Assembly: GCA_037043455.1 (NCBI GenBank) | Contig: JAWPHD010001324.1 | Coordinates: 1 to 64,000, forward strand | Source: Cyrtodaria siliqua | Taxonomy: Eukaryota > Mollusca > Bivalvia > Adapedonta > Hiatellidae | Length of the DNA: 64,000 nucleotides | Direction of reading: 5' to 3' | In this document: piece after piece, positions 1-12,800 of the stretch | Numbering within the stretch: the first letter of the stretch is position 1 | How the letters are laid out: the number at the start of each line of letters is the position of its first letter | Made by a program: the position numbers and the translations under genes | Notes under the pieces: generated by a model | Databases searched by the model: none | Seen by the model: the letters and a program-made list of their open reading frames with translations, nothing else | Told to the model about the DNA's origin: nothing

Positions 1-149
1 CTGGCCAGATTATTTTTTTTCGTGAACTTGAAAGCCAGAATTTTTTTTTTTAAGTTTTACTATTCGTAGAATAAGAAGGGCTGTTGTAGATCTACTCAAT
101 GTCTGCATCGTCAGGTTGGTTTTCAGTTGTTAGCAAGTCCTGTTATTTC

Positions 150-860
150 AGCAACCACTGGTCAGTGAAACTTGAAATATGTCATCAGTACCATCAAGGA
201 CACTGCAGGTAGACACAGGTTCAATAACTCTGTTTGGTATTTAAGCAAAAGCATGTTTTTTTTATTACTTTGAATTTCTGGTTAAAGTTCTTTTTTGACA
301 AAATCCATTTATTTTAACAACTTAAAGTCGTACATCAACAAAACTTCAGTAAAGCTTGGAATGTCAAGGGCACTAGTAGACACATGTTCCATATTAACTC
401 TGTATTGCATTTAAGCAAAGTTATGTTTTTTTGTTCGACTTCAAAATGCTGGTTAAAGTTTTTAGGCAAGTTCTTTATTTCAATAGGTGATTGTTAATTA
501 TTAATACAACTTCAGTAAAGCGTGAATGCTAGCAGACACATGTTCCATAACTCTGTATTGCATTTTAGCAAAATTATGGCTCTTTTTCTGGATAAATATT
601 TTCTGTATTGTATTTTAGAAAATGTGTAGCCTATAATTTTCGACTTAGAATTGCTTTTATTTTATTTTTGTTGGCAAGATCCATTTATTTCAATACCCAC
701 TAGCCATATATATATCTCAGCCAAAGGAGCCTGACAAGTGTCTTCACTTACAGACACATGTTTCATATCTTTTTATTTCATTTTAGCCAGATGATAGTTT
801 CTTTTTTCAACTTTAGAGTTTCAGTTAAAGTTTTTTAAGCAGCTTCATATATTTCAATGA
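150..860. repeat. Diverged tandem repeat, about 160-220 bp units
   Basis: The phrases 'agacacatgttccat', 'aactctgtattgcattt' and 'ggttaaagtt' recur with spacing of about 160-220 bp (for example near 212, 380, 537 and 755). Units are strongly diverged, and no coding signal is visible. The first 60 bases carry a T-rich 'gccagaattttt' phrase that recurs at 3573-3722. Confidence 0.55.
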
Positions 861-1689
861 AACCACTGCATACATCCAATAACAATGGCAAGCCTGTATA
901 TATCATTAGCCCCATAAACCCCACACCTTCCCCAGATAGACACATATTTATTCTATTCTTCAGTTACCATGTCTGCATCCATCCTGTTCTCTTCCATCCC
1001 CTTCCCAACACCCTCCTCTCAACCCCCATCTCCAATGAAAATATTGTATTATTTCTGTGTTTTTTTCCCTATTCAGTAACACTTCACTTCCCCTCCCCAC
1101 CCTCTTCCAAGTTCATATTCTTTCTGGGGTACTGAAGGTCTTGCTTTGATATTTGGAATATATGTTCACTGACCACCCCCACCACCGCACCCCTACACCC
1201 TACCTCAGTCGCCACTACCTATTAACCTCCACAATTAAGACTTGACCTTGTGAATGAACTGGCATGCATGGTTGGTGAGACAGAAGTGTCAGTGACCACA
1301 GTGACCTTGTTTAAAATTGACCTTGAATAGTGGAGAATGCTGTCCTTTCGACAGCTCTTTTTGTTTAATATGGATCTTTCCATATTTGGTGGATAGAACT
1401 TCATGTGCTGATATTTAGTTATGCTTGTACTTGTCTGCTTTCTATGTGAGCCCCGTTTTGCTCTTCTGAATTATGAATTGATTGGATGTTTTGTTTGGTA
1501 GGGGATTGTTTTGTACTGGGCAATGACTACCATGTTCCATACCATTCTTATTAACACTGGCATATAGCCCATGACTTTGTCTGTAACTTGGCATTGCATG
1601 TGGCTTAAGCTGCTTCTTAAGTCCATTAACTTGTTGATGATATTCACAAAGTCCATCGCATATAAGTACCTAGGACCCTTGTATTGTAA
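861..1689. other. Non-coding stretch, no gene seen
   Basis: Short ORFs here (857-1135 +, 1222-1404 -, 1471-1704 -) have low-complexity C/T-rich translations without recognisable domains. I see no splice-bounded conserved exon. Confidence 0.5.
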
Positions 1690-2525
1690 TACTATCATGA
1701 CCACTGCATACTACATTGATTACTAACATGTCCAAAGTACATCACATCTATAACTGTCATGGCTACTCTTTACCTCATTTTTCTACTACCATGACCACTG
1801 CATATTGCAAGTATTACTATCATGACCACTGTATATCACATTTAGTACTACCATGACTATTAAGACTAAATACCACATTTATTATTACCATGACCACTGA
1901 ATACCCCATTCATTATTACCATGACCACTGAATACCCCATTCGTTATTACCATGACCACTGAATACCCCATTCATTATTACCATGACCACTGAATACCCC
2001 ATGTATTACTACCATGAGCTATGCATACTACGTACATTTATTACTACCATGACCACTGAATACCCCATTCATTATTACCATGACCACTGAATACCCCATT
2101 CATTATTACCATGACCACTGTATACCCCATTCATTATTACCATGACCACTGAATACCCCATTCATTATTACCATGACCACTGTATACCCCATTCATTATT
2201 ACCATGACCACTGAATACCCCATTCATTATTACCATGACCACTGTATACCCCATTCATTATTACCATGACCACTGAATACCCCATTCATTATTACCATGA
2301 CCACTGTATACCCCATTCATTATTACCATGACCACTGAATACCCCATTCATTATTACCATGACCACTGAATACCCCATTCATTATTACCATGACCACTGT
2401 ATACCCCATTCATTATTACCATGACCACTGAATACCCCATTCATTATTACCAATGACCACTGAATACCCATGTATTACTACCATGAGCTATGCATACTAC
2501 GTACATGTATTACTACCATGACCTC
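1690..2525. repeat. 31-bp minisatellite
   Basis: About nineteen near-identical units run from roughly 1871 to 2470, built on 'attattaccatgaccactg' followed by 'aataccccattc'. Spacing is 31 bp (for example 2071 to 2102). Units alternate between 'actgaatac' and 'actgtatac', a higher-order pattern. Degenerate copies flank the core on both sides. Confidence 0.93.
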
Positions 2526-3004
2526 TTGATACCCATATTTATTAATAATATATCTCATGTCAAACATCCATGTTCAATGTTCAAAGACTGTTATTTCCCC
2601 ATTTTTGTAATATCGCATATCGCTTGTAATGTGGAGTGAGTTGCTGAAAAGTGCATGTCTACATACACAAATGAAAATCAGTGAACAGTTACTAAAATGG
2701 CTGACAGTTTGCACAACTTTCTGAAGATGATTTGAAGTTTACTCGTGAGTTCACAGCTGAACATACCAAAAGAACATAAAGAGCCATCAGCCAAAAAATG
2801 TTTTCTAGGTGCTCAGAATAGTGATTTTGAACAGAGAGAAGTGACCATGTATTTCAAAGGAAAATTTAGCCGAACCAAATATCTTTTTCAAACATATTTT
2901 TCAGTATAATAAAATAAATGGCCTTAGAAGGTTGACAAATATTCACCGTCACCCTCACAGGATTGCAATATTTACATACTACCATGACCAATGTATATCA
3001 CATT
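2526..3004. other. Non-coding stretch with degenerate minisatellite edge
   Basis: No gene is seen. The right edge (2975-3004) resumes degenerate 'taccatgaccaatgtatatcac' minisatellite units. Confidence 0.45.
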
Positions 3005-3161
3005 TAGGCCATTATTTTTTATTATTTGTTTTACAAACCATCAAGAAAGAGAATAGCTGAAGGAGGAAGGGAAAAATTCCCTAAGGAAAAATAAAAAAAA
3101 CTAATTTCGTTTTGTCGTAGGAGGGTTCGTAAAACAAATTATCAAAAAATAATGGCCTTAT
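3005..3161. mobile_element. Small MITE inserted in the minisatellite
   Basis: A 157-bp unit has inverted ends of about 30 bp: 'taggccattattttttatta' at the left and the complement of 'atcaaaaaataatggcctta' at the right. Degenerate minisatellite lies on both sides, so it inserted into the array. The likely target duplication is TA or TTA. It encodes nothing. Confidence 0.75.
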
Positions 3162-3400
3162 AACAACCATGACTTATGTATACCACATTAATTATAACCA
3201 TGAATATCATGTTCATTACTACCATGATCAATGTATACCAAATTACTACCATGATCACTTTATAACACGTTATACAACACATTTACTGCCACCATTGCCA
3301 GTGTATACTACATTTATAACTGCCATGACTAATGTATACCACATGTATTACTACCATGATCTATGAACATCACATTTATTACAACCATTAATACTATCAC
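3162..3400. repeat. Degenerate continuation of the 31-bp minisatellite
   Basis: Units with 'accatgac..atgtataccaca' continue after the MITE with much higher divergence than the core array. Confidence 0.6.
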
Positions 3401-3572
3401 TGTCTTCTACAACTCATTTCAACTTGAGATTTCAATAAACTTCTGAGCAGAAGTTTCAATAAACTTTTAGTAGCGGAAGTTGTGGATGTAGCCAGATTGT
3501 GGTTAAACATATCCATGTTGAATTCAGTGGCTGATGAAGTAGATCTACATTTATCTTATTGACTGAAGAAGG

Positions 3573-3722
3573 AGCCAGATTTTTTTCCTCTAATTGGACT
3601 CAGAGCCAGATTATTTTTTTCCAACAATTTGAGGGACTGTTTATTTTTTTCCCTTCAAGTCAGAGCCAGGATATTTTTTTTCAGCAATTCAAGGGCCAGA
3701 ATATTTTTTTCAAAAAAAATCC
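3573..3722. repeat. Short tandem repeat, 'gccagat + poly-T' units
   Basis: Four or five units of about 35-40 bp, each starting 'gagccagat/aat' and followed by a T-run. The same phrase occurs at positions 4-60. Confidence 0.6.
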
Positions 3723-4045
3723 CAGGCCCCCCCCCCCAAAAATCAAAATGGTTGGTACCTTAATAAACTCCCAGGTTTAACAACTTGTGAATGACAAGAT
3801 AGCCATCAGTTGGATGATGTATGTTCGACCAACCCGAGGCGTCCGTTTTTTCTGATGCAATATTTTTGATTTCATCAGACGCTTCTAGATTCTGACATCG
3901 AAATTAATATAAAGCAATGTTCGTGTCATACACACATCACGTCTGTTACTTTCCAGGGACCGTTCTGAATCAACCCTTACCATGCAAGACCATGCAAGTG
4001 CATTATACAGAAGCAAGTATTGATTCTGGTTTATATTTAGAAGTT

Positions 4046-4750
4046 ATCTAATTTAAAAGTACACACGGTAATCTTGAAGTATTTCAAGGCTTAAAGAGGC
4101 TCTACCTATATCTACGCGATTTTTAATGTAAAATATTAAATACTCAATATTACTGCATTTATATGTATACAAAGCTATTTTATGAGTATTCTAAGAAGAA
4201 ACATGGTTCGTATTCCAGTTCTGTAAATTATTAATTATGATCAAAACAATATCTTGAATAAAATGCTAATCAGCCGTTTATTCCTGCCGGAGAACTACGA
4301 GTTTTTACGATTTTCTCGGACATGCGCAATGCGATTACAAACTATTCGTCGCAGTTCCGATAGCAAACGATTCGATCGGAACTCTTCGCTAGTTAGACGA
4401 GGTAGTAATCGGAACTCTTCGCCAATTTCCGTACTCGGGAATAGTGCCGAGTGACGGAATCCGACGAGGCAGTTCCGATTGACGAGGTAGTTCCGATTGT
4501 AAACGAATAAGATCGGAAAATCTCCGCAATCGGCTTGTCTAAAACAATTACGAATACAATTTCAAAAATCCGATATTTTCAATCCTGTTTTTCCCCAGCA
4601 AAACGCATATTACATTGGGTGAAATTATTGCCACTTACCCTTTTCATAGTCCTCTTTATAATTAAGTAAAGTTTATATCAATTGGTGGACAAAAACATAT
4701 AGGTAGAGCCTCTTTAAAAAATATCAAGATTGCCGTGTGTTCCTTTAAGC
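4046..4750. mobile_element. MITE with a second MITE nested inside
   Basis: Outer ends: 'gtacacacggtaatcttgaa' near 4060 and its complement-type 'tcaagattgccgtgtgttcc' at about 4724-4745. Nested inside is a unit of about 628 bp (4090-4718) bounded by inverted 'ttaaagaggctctacctata' and 'ataggtagagcctctttaa'. Only about 75 bp of the outer element remains. The inner unit contains a G/C-rich stretch of repeated 'cggaactcttcgc' and 'gacgaggtag'. A further outer-type end is at 4758-4788. Confidence 0.75.
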
Positions 4751-4821
4751 TTGAAAAGCATATCAAGATTGCCGTATGTCCCTTTAATGCAAGTGACATG
4801 AAACAGTGGGTAACATAAAAA

Positions 4822-5195
4822 TGAATACGCGACAATCTTTTTTCATTTTTTTTTAAACCCTCAACGTCTCGTTCATATTTCTGTATAACTTACATATTTG
4901 CTTATGAGTGATCATTAATTATTTGAATATTTCAAAGCAATTGTTTTGCATATTACTAATTGTGGCTGATGTTGCACAATTAATTAATTGAACCAGTGAA
5001 GTAATAAGATATTATTACTTCACTGTTTGAACTTATGGTAGAATAACGACGACAACTTGAACGCTCCCAACTTTCTACCTTCTATTTATATATAATAATG
5101 CGAGTAGATTTAGTAAAAATGATCCTGGATTAATAATCCATGTGTAGTTGTAGTGCTTCATAAATATTTCCAGATTGCTTTGTGTCCCTGTAAGT
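4822..5195. mobile_element. Degenerate copy of the GGGACACnnGGCAATCTT MITE family
   Basis: The left end 'acgcgacaatctttttt' and right end 'ccagattgctttgtgtccct' match the family termini seen at 16191-16480. The interior shares 'gatcctgga' and AT-rich blocks with that copy. Confidence 0.55.
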
Positions 5196-5221
5196 TCCAT
5201 AAAATTAAAAAAATAATTACA

Positions 5222-5335
5222 ACCGCCTTGCATGTTTCTGTATTAGCTAAACTGAATACCGGCTTGCATGTTTCTGTAATAGCTAAACTGAACGCCGGCT
5301 TGCATGTTTCTGTAATAGCTAAACTGAACGGAATT
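5222..5335. repeat. Three tandem 36-bp units
   Basis: Three copies of 'cttgcatgtttctgtaatag' + 'ctaaactgaac' in a row. An ORF across them merely reads the repeat. Confidence 0.85.
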
Positions 5336-6381
5336 ATTTCTACAGTATGTTTTTTTTTTATCTTCAGTGTTTTTTATGGGTTTTTTTTATATAAAAAATA
5401 CAAATAGGATTTAAAAAATACCAATATCAAGTATTCGTTATTAATCGATTAATTTTCACCACGATTTGTTTTTATATAGATTTAATATAAAATACATTTT
5501 CAAATATTTCTTTTCTCTAAAATGAATGTCTTCGAATTTTCGATATCAAGAAGAAATTAAGCTTCGTTATATCATTCATCGATATATATTTCTTTTACAT
5601 ATAACGTCCTTGACATTAAAACAAGCAAATTCGATGAATTGATATCCCCCACCGAATGATTATTATCATGAGTGGAAGAAATGTGTTCAGATATTTTTTT
5701 AATTAATATAAAATTGACCCTTCATAAATTCGAATAACTACTAGATATATATATTTTTGAAATTCATCACCATATTAGATTTGAAAGAAATATGTACCAT
5801 TTTAAGGCATTGACTTTTATAGTGGGACTAAAGGGCTAGACTGGGTGTAATATTATCAGGTGTGTATAATATAGTAATAAATGCAATATACATTCTCACG
5901 GGACACCGGTAACACGTGAATTGAAACCGGCCCGAAACATTTTTATTTTAATCACGATTTTAACTGTTTTAAAACTGTGGAGGTATACTGGTGACAATAT
6001 ATATTGTGACACCATATGCGTGTGAACTGAAAGGTATACACACTTGACAGTGATTAGACTGCATTAACTGTTAGTACTTCGCCGTGCTGGAGCGAAGGGT
6101 ATATTTATACTGCAACACCGCCTCTTCTGACGCGTTATCAGTTTTCGCGGTATTGTTATCAACAACATGTTGCCTCCATTTGAGATCAACGCTGTTTGTT
6201 TGAGATCAAAAATGAATTAAAAGACAATCCCAACCAATTCCAAGGACGCCGTCGTATATATAAATAGTGTGATGACTATGTAGCCTATTTTGAGACTTGC
6301 AATATGCATCCAAGAACCTAAACTGAACATTCTAAATAGTGTATCGAGGGGACCCACCACGAGTGTAAATTAATCCCTAAT
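5336..6381. other. AT-rich stretch, possible 5' UTR of the downstream LINE
   Basis: No gene is visible. From about 5880 the composition becomes less AT-rich up to the ORF1 start at 6382, which would fit a LINE 5' UTR. The true 5' end of the element cannot be fixed without another copy. Confidence 0.35.
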
Positions 6382-8829
6382 ATGGCTGATTCAAAGCTTT
6401 CAATACTTGACAAATGGGGTGGAGAACAGTTGAACCTGACAAACATGTACACAGACCATCCCCGTGAATGTATTCCATCCAAACTTAAGAAACCAAACAA
6501 AAGTAGCAAGGCAAGGGATTGCATATTTGAGAATATTGTGTCCGAGCTTTATGATGATGGGGCAAACATGGAAGCCTTTACAACAACTCGTTCTCGCATA
6601 CATGCATGGTTGTATGCATTTTCCCTATACTACTCCGATCAATACGGGGATGTAGGAAGCCAGTACCATGTCAGATGGGCAAATGATCCAGTAGATTGGG
6701 TCCCCACGGACAATCCAAAACGCAAACTTAAATCTGTGAACATTGAACTGAGTCAGGATGATAAGGGTTCCGCTGGAGATTTATGTTACAAGGTCACAAC
6801 TTTTGTCACAACGGGTACTATCCAAGTTCAGGGGAAGCAATTTCGATCCTTCTTCTCAAACGAATTTCCAGTGCTTAAGCAGTTGGTGCTTAACATTGTA
6901 CAAAATGCAGTACAAAATGCAGATACTCAGACCGTCACAGATATGGAACCGTCTGCTGAGAATGCTGATGAAACCGAGCTGAAAAAAATGGACTTGGAGC
7001 CCCACATAGCAGACATGATCTTGAACAATTTAGTGGGTGTACCGGTAGATGAGGACAGAACTTCACAATGCCTTCCTGAAAAACAGACTGTCCCAGAGCC
7101 GGATCACGATATGATGCTTTCGGATGAAGATTCAGATGAAGGGAGCAGCAAGCCATCGTCAACAGACAACCATGCACGTTCAAATACATTTACCGTTAAA
7201 TCCATTGGTGAAGGTCACACAATTTTGATCTCTCGCATCCCTGAGGTGGAAGCTGCATCAGAGTCGAGTAGGGAGTTACACCAAACTATAAATAATAATA
7301 TTCAAAACAAAGTAAACTCTGAATCTGATGTTCTTATTGATATAGGTGAAAGTAATGAAAACAATAATTCCCCAGTTGTGTCTGTTCCATTACAGTGTGC
7401 TAGTGGTAGTGTTCCCCATTCGGTAAACCATGTTCCATTGACTGGAGATGAGCCAACCCCTTCACTTATGCCTGATATCACTGATATTAAAAACACCTTC
7501 AAAAAATTAGAAGACAATTTAATATCCTCTTTTGACAATTTCAAGGCCACCCAGTTAAACTTGATGCACTCTAAGTTTACAGAACTTGAAAACTTGGTCC
7601 AAACTATGTCGGTCGTGACAAAAAATACGTCGGCTCACCTCCACACAATGGTAAACACCACGAGGCACAAACCTAGTGTAGATGAATCGGCCAAATGTAA
7701 ACAGTTGGAAGATCAGAATAATAAATTATCAAACCAACTACGAGAAGCGCGCCACCAACGTGAACTTGAAAGAGCCGAGTTACTCTCAAAACTTGACTTG
7801 GAAAAGAAATCCCACACTCACCTGAGAGAGCAGTCTGAACAAACAATAGCACGATTGAACGATGAACTTAACCGCAAGACTGATTCTCTTAATGAGCAGA
7901 CTAATAGATCCCACAAATTGGAACAACGCTGTGAGGAGCTATCTACAGAAATTCTGAGGGGGAAAGATGAACTTTTGTCGGAAAAGATGCATAACGCTGG
8001 TGTAAACAATATCAGTAACAGATTATTCAGCGATATTGTACAAACAAACAGACCACAAGTGGAAGCCTCTGATGGAAATAACACTAGTAAATCTGATACT
8101 AACAATAATCAAAACAACCCCCTTAGTCAAAACAGGCATGTTGACCCCAAGAAGAAAATTATTCTTCTCGGGACTTCTAACATTGAACAAATAGATCCTG
8201 AGAGAATGAGCTCTCAGTACAGTATATGTAAACGTATAACTTACACAATGAATGAGGCAACAACATTGATAAACAATAATTTGGTAAATGAGCTAGCAGC
8301 ACCTGATGCTGTAATTCTACATTCGAATTGAATTGAATTGAATGTTGTTTAACGACATACCCTAACTAATGACCTTAAACAGAAATCTGCCTTAGAGTGT
8401 GCCCAAGAAATGGGTGATTTGGCTAAGGTTGTGTGTGAAAGTTGGCCTCAAACAAAGTTGATTGTCTCACTGGCTACCCCTAGAGGTGATGACATTTCAT
8501 TAAATAATAAGGCTCAGTTGGTTAATGCCATTTTGAAAGATCAGTTTACAGAATCAAACAACATCACATGCTGTGATAACAGCAATCTTGCAATGCGGAA
8601 TGTACCAATTAATACATTCTTTAACCAACGTGATAAATATCATCTTACACAAAATGGGGTAGCCCGGTTGGCAAACAACATGAGAATCTGTGTTGATTCA
8701 GCTCTTGGCCTAACCAGGGCATCTCCCTTAAATCAGAGGTATAGGGACAGGGATAATTCTAGTCAAGTTCAGAGATCATCATATAGGAGAAATCAAGGAT
8801 ACGGACAGCGGCGTCCATGGAACCATTAA
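6382..8829 (+). pseudogene. LINE-A ORF1: coiled coil plus SGNH/esterase-like domain, disrupted
   Basis: An open frame of 649 codons ends at a TGA (8329-8331), and the same frame resumes after 39 bases and runs to 8829. The N-terminal 200 residues match nothing I know. Residues of about 430-540 are charged with heptad-like leucines, a probable coiled coil. From about residue 595 the sequence resembles an SGNH hydrolase: block I 'ILLGTSNIEQI', a TND motif just after the insertion (8365-8373) and a terminal D..H block 'DKYHLTQNG' (near 8632-8658). CR1/L2-type ORF1 proteins often carry such an esterase-like domain. The C-terminus is rich in R, Q and S and may bind nucleic acid. Confidence 0.8.
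8326..8364 (-). mobile_element. 39-bp tail fragment inserted in LINE-A ORF1
   Basis: The insert consists of 'aattg' repeats followed by 'aatgttgtttaacgac'. Its complement ('gtcgttaaacaacatt' + 'caatt' repeats) matches the 3' end of the SINE at 23030-23310 ('gccgttaaacaacattcatt'). It splits the conserved TND block of the SGNH domain. Its length is a multiple of three but it contains TGA and TAA. Confidence 0.7.
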
Positions 8830-9810
8830 TCAATAATTGCCAGTTGTTAATCAATAATTGTCAGTTGTCAGTGATTAGGCGAATTCTTTGATAAGAAAGA
8901 ATTGTATGGTTTTTGATTTTGTCATTTCATTATATATATATATGTATATATAAATACATATTCTCTCTCACTCAATATTTTAGTCCTGGTTTTAGCATTT
9001 GGAACATTTGTTTCTTAAATTTGAATTCAATAACAAGATTCAACAATATAGTGTAACAAGTATACTTTTGCTAAAATAACACAGATACCCTTGTTTTGAA
9101 GGTTTATCTGTTGCATTTTAGAAATTATCTATACTGTTTATGTCGGTATAGCTTTTAAAAATCTGTATCATAAGTTTACCCATTCAAACTAGATTTGGGA
9201 TAAGTAGAATTGTAAACTGCTTGCTCCAAGTTGGAGCGGTGTTCGGGTGACTTGAGTATCACATTTTAATCTAGTATTTAGTGGGGTTTTTTGTGTGTTT
9301 TTTTTTTTTTTTTTTTATATTTTCGTACGTGTTTCTATTTAATATTAGGCTATTGGTGTACATTCTGTGTAGCGTGTCTCCAATACCATTTAATACCTAT
9401 TTACCTTGTTTTAAGGACGATTTTATTCTTCACAAAACTGGGCCAGTTGATTTGTTGATACAATTACCTTGTGAAGACAGAGCATTCATACTGTTTATAA
9501 TAATTATTGTATTCATTTTTGGTCATAGTTTTTATGACACCTTGGGTCTTAACTTTGTTGCCTAACTTTAATAGACTACCGTTTAATCAGTATTGAATAG
9601 AGCACTTTTTCACATAGCACTGAGTAGAGCACAGTCCTAGTATTACATATTATAAAAAAATATTTATATACATTTTACTTGCATTTTTGTGGAGTGTCAT
9701 CACTCGTCATTGAGATATAATTGTGTATAGTTGTTAAATATACAGTAGTTAGTAACATAAAGCTCAAAGCTTTTATTTCTAATCAATAATATTTGTAATC
9801 AATAATAGAT
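8830..9810 (+). other. LINE-A inter-ORF spacer
   Basis: AT-rich DNA with a (ta)n tract near 8930 and a poly-T run near 9300. The 94-codon ORF at 9281-9565 is hydrophobic low-complexity sequence arising from the T-run and is not credible as a protein. Confidence 0.6.
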
Positions 9811-12800
9811 ATGTCACCTAAACTCCCTGTCAAACAGGTGTCTTCCCTGAGTATGTGCTTCTGGAATGTAGGTGGATTACGGTCAAAATTGTTCGACAAA
9901 ACCAAAGATAAAGTATTTATAGACAACATCTCTCAGCATGATATCATTTTTCTAGCAGAGACTCACCTTGGCTATAGCGATTCAGTAGCTATAGATGGTT
10001 ATACATATTTTCCTGTGTGTCGTCAAGTCTCAAGTAACAACAGGCATTATGGGGGTCTTGCTATTCTTATTAAGCAAGGGATCAGACATGGGGTAAAAAT
10101 ACTTCCAATAACTAACTCAGAATTTCACTGGATACAGTTGGATAAAAATTATTTCCATTTTTCTAAAGATATTTTTATATGTACCATTTATTATCCACCA
10201 AGTTCATCTTTATACACAAAACGTTTAGAGGTAGATATACTTAACATATTAGAAGAAGATATTTGCATATACAGAGATAAGGGGGAGGTAATCCTGTGTG
10301 GTGATCTGAATGGTCGTACCTCTTCTGAACCAGATTTTATAGAAAATGACCAGTCTTCTCACATTCCCTTAAATCAAAACGATTCTGTAGATTCAGTATT
10401 TAAACGTGACAGTCTTGATCAGGTATCTGATGCTAGGGGTAAAGAAATACTTGAACTGTGCATTTCAAACAGGCTTAGAATTCTTAATGGTAGAACCTTT
10501 GGTGACACCTTAAGTCATTTTACTTGTTATACACCTCAAGGCAGTAGCGTTGTTGATTATGCCATTTTTTCTGAAGAATTGTTATCTCAGGTGTTACATT
10601 TTGCCGTTGCTGATTTTGTTCCCACATTATCTGATACACATTGTAAAATTTCTTAGAACATTATTGCTGATTTTCCATATCATTTGAATAACAAACAAAC
10701 CAGGCCAATGCCCACTAAGTACATATGGAATGAACAATCAGTTAGTAAATTTCAGTCGGCTCTAATAGATCCAGATGTAAATGAGCAAATTCATAATTTC
10801 ATGAATAAGGATATTGAACTATCGGAAGCTAGCATAAACAAAGCATGCGATGACGTACAATATATAATATTATTGGCAGCGAATAAAGCACTCCGATTAT
10901 CTAAAAGCAATAACAATAGAAAGAAACAAAATAAGAAATGGTTTGATAATGATCTAAAATCCATGCGCAGTCATGTTATGAGTAAAGGTAAATTGTATTC
11001 TAAATATCCATTTGATCCTATTATAAAGGGCAGTTATTATAAGTTATATAGGCAATATAATAAACTCCGTAAGTATAAGGCTAAACATTTTAAGGAAACT
11101 ATTTTATCTCAATTAGATGATTTACAAAGTGAAAATCCCAAAGCTTATTGGAAGCTCATCAGCTCACTAACGGATGAAAATAAAAAAGACCATGCACAAT
11201 CTGTTGAGGCTTCAGAATGGTTTGATTACTTCAAAGATCTTAATTCTATACCTGCTACATTCAAATCCAGATTAGATGAACTTGATTCACAATTAAATGA
11301 TATGGAAACGAACGACTTGCAACTTTTCAATGAATTAGATTTTCATATAACCACTAAGGAAATTCAACAGTCTATTAAAAAAATAAAGTCTGGCTCTTCC
11401 TCAGGATTAGCACTTATATCAAATGAAATGCTTAAAGCAGGTCAGTCCGTCCTGTTACCCTCACTATAAAAAATGTTTAATAAAGTACTTATTTCTGGCT
11501 TTTACCCAAATGAATGGACACATGGTTACATAACTCCTATTTTTAAGGCAAAAGATCCAAAGAATCTAGAAAATTACAGAGGTATAGCCGTTACATCATG
11601 CTTAGGTAAACTGTTTAACAGTATCCTCAATGCCAGGTTAGATACGTTTTTACAAAAGCACCAACTAATCAGCTCTCTTCAAATTGGATTTTCAAAAAAA
11701 TCTAGAACCTCAGATCACATGTTTATCCTTAAAAGTCTTATTGACAAATATATCAACTCTGGTACCAAACAATTATTCACTTGTTTTATAGACTTCCGAA
11801 AAGCATTTGATACCGTTATACACTCGGGCGTAAAGATTAAACTCCTAAAAATGGAGATAGGGGGATTCTTTTACGAAGTAATTAAAAATATGTATCAAAA
11901 GAATCTTCTATGTGTAAAGGTAGACAACAATTCTGTAACGGATTCCTTTGTTTCACAGATAGGTGTTAGGCAAGGAGATAATCTCAGTCCGAACCTGTTC
12001 AAAATCTTCATTAATGACCTGCCAGATTATTTATCTGATACTGCTGATCCGGCTATTCTTAACAACACTAGGCTAGATTGTCTTATGTACGCAGATGATG
12101 TTGTTCTTTTATCTACTACAGCTCTTGGGTTACAAGAAAAATTAAACAAGCTTAATCTCTTTTGTCAGGATTGGTGTCTCAATAATAATATTTTGAAATC
12201 TAAAGTGTTAATCTTTAATAAGGCCGGTAGGCTAGTAAAAGAGAAATATGTCCTTCAAAACCAATCTTTAGAATGTGTCTCCTCTTATAATTATCTTGGA
12301 GTTACATTTTGTGCATCTGGTTGTTTTTCACGCGCTCGAAGTGACTTGTATAAGAAAGGTTTGAAAGCCCTTTTTATGTTAAAGAAAAAATTTAACTCCA
12401 TGCATCCGGGTATATCCACAAGTTTGCACGTGTTTGAACATACAATCAAGCCAATTTTACTATATGGTAGTGAGTGCTGGGGATCTTTTGGGAAAAGGAA
12501 TTTTAATCCTTGTGACTTTACTAAACTGTCTCATAAGTTCGAATTTGAAAAATTACATATAAGATACTGCAAATATATTTTAGGGGTACATAAGAAAACC
12601 ACCAACTTTGCTGTTATGTCTGATTTGGGTCGTTTTCCTGTGTACTTTGGTGTTATCATGTCGATGTTAAAATATTATCATCGTCTAGTAAATAATCCGT
12701 CCAACCTTCTTGCTGATGGTTTGCTTGAATCTAAAAGTCTTCATCATAAAGGTATTCACTCATGGTACTCAGAAATTGTATCAATTCTTGAAGTACTTAA

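Noticed and set aside
9281..9565. Small membrane protein between LINE ORFs
   Set aside because: Hydrophobicity comes from T-rich sequence; lies in the LINE spacer.
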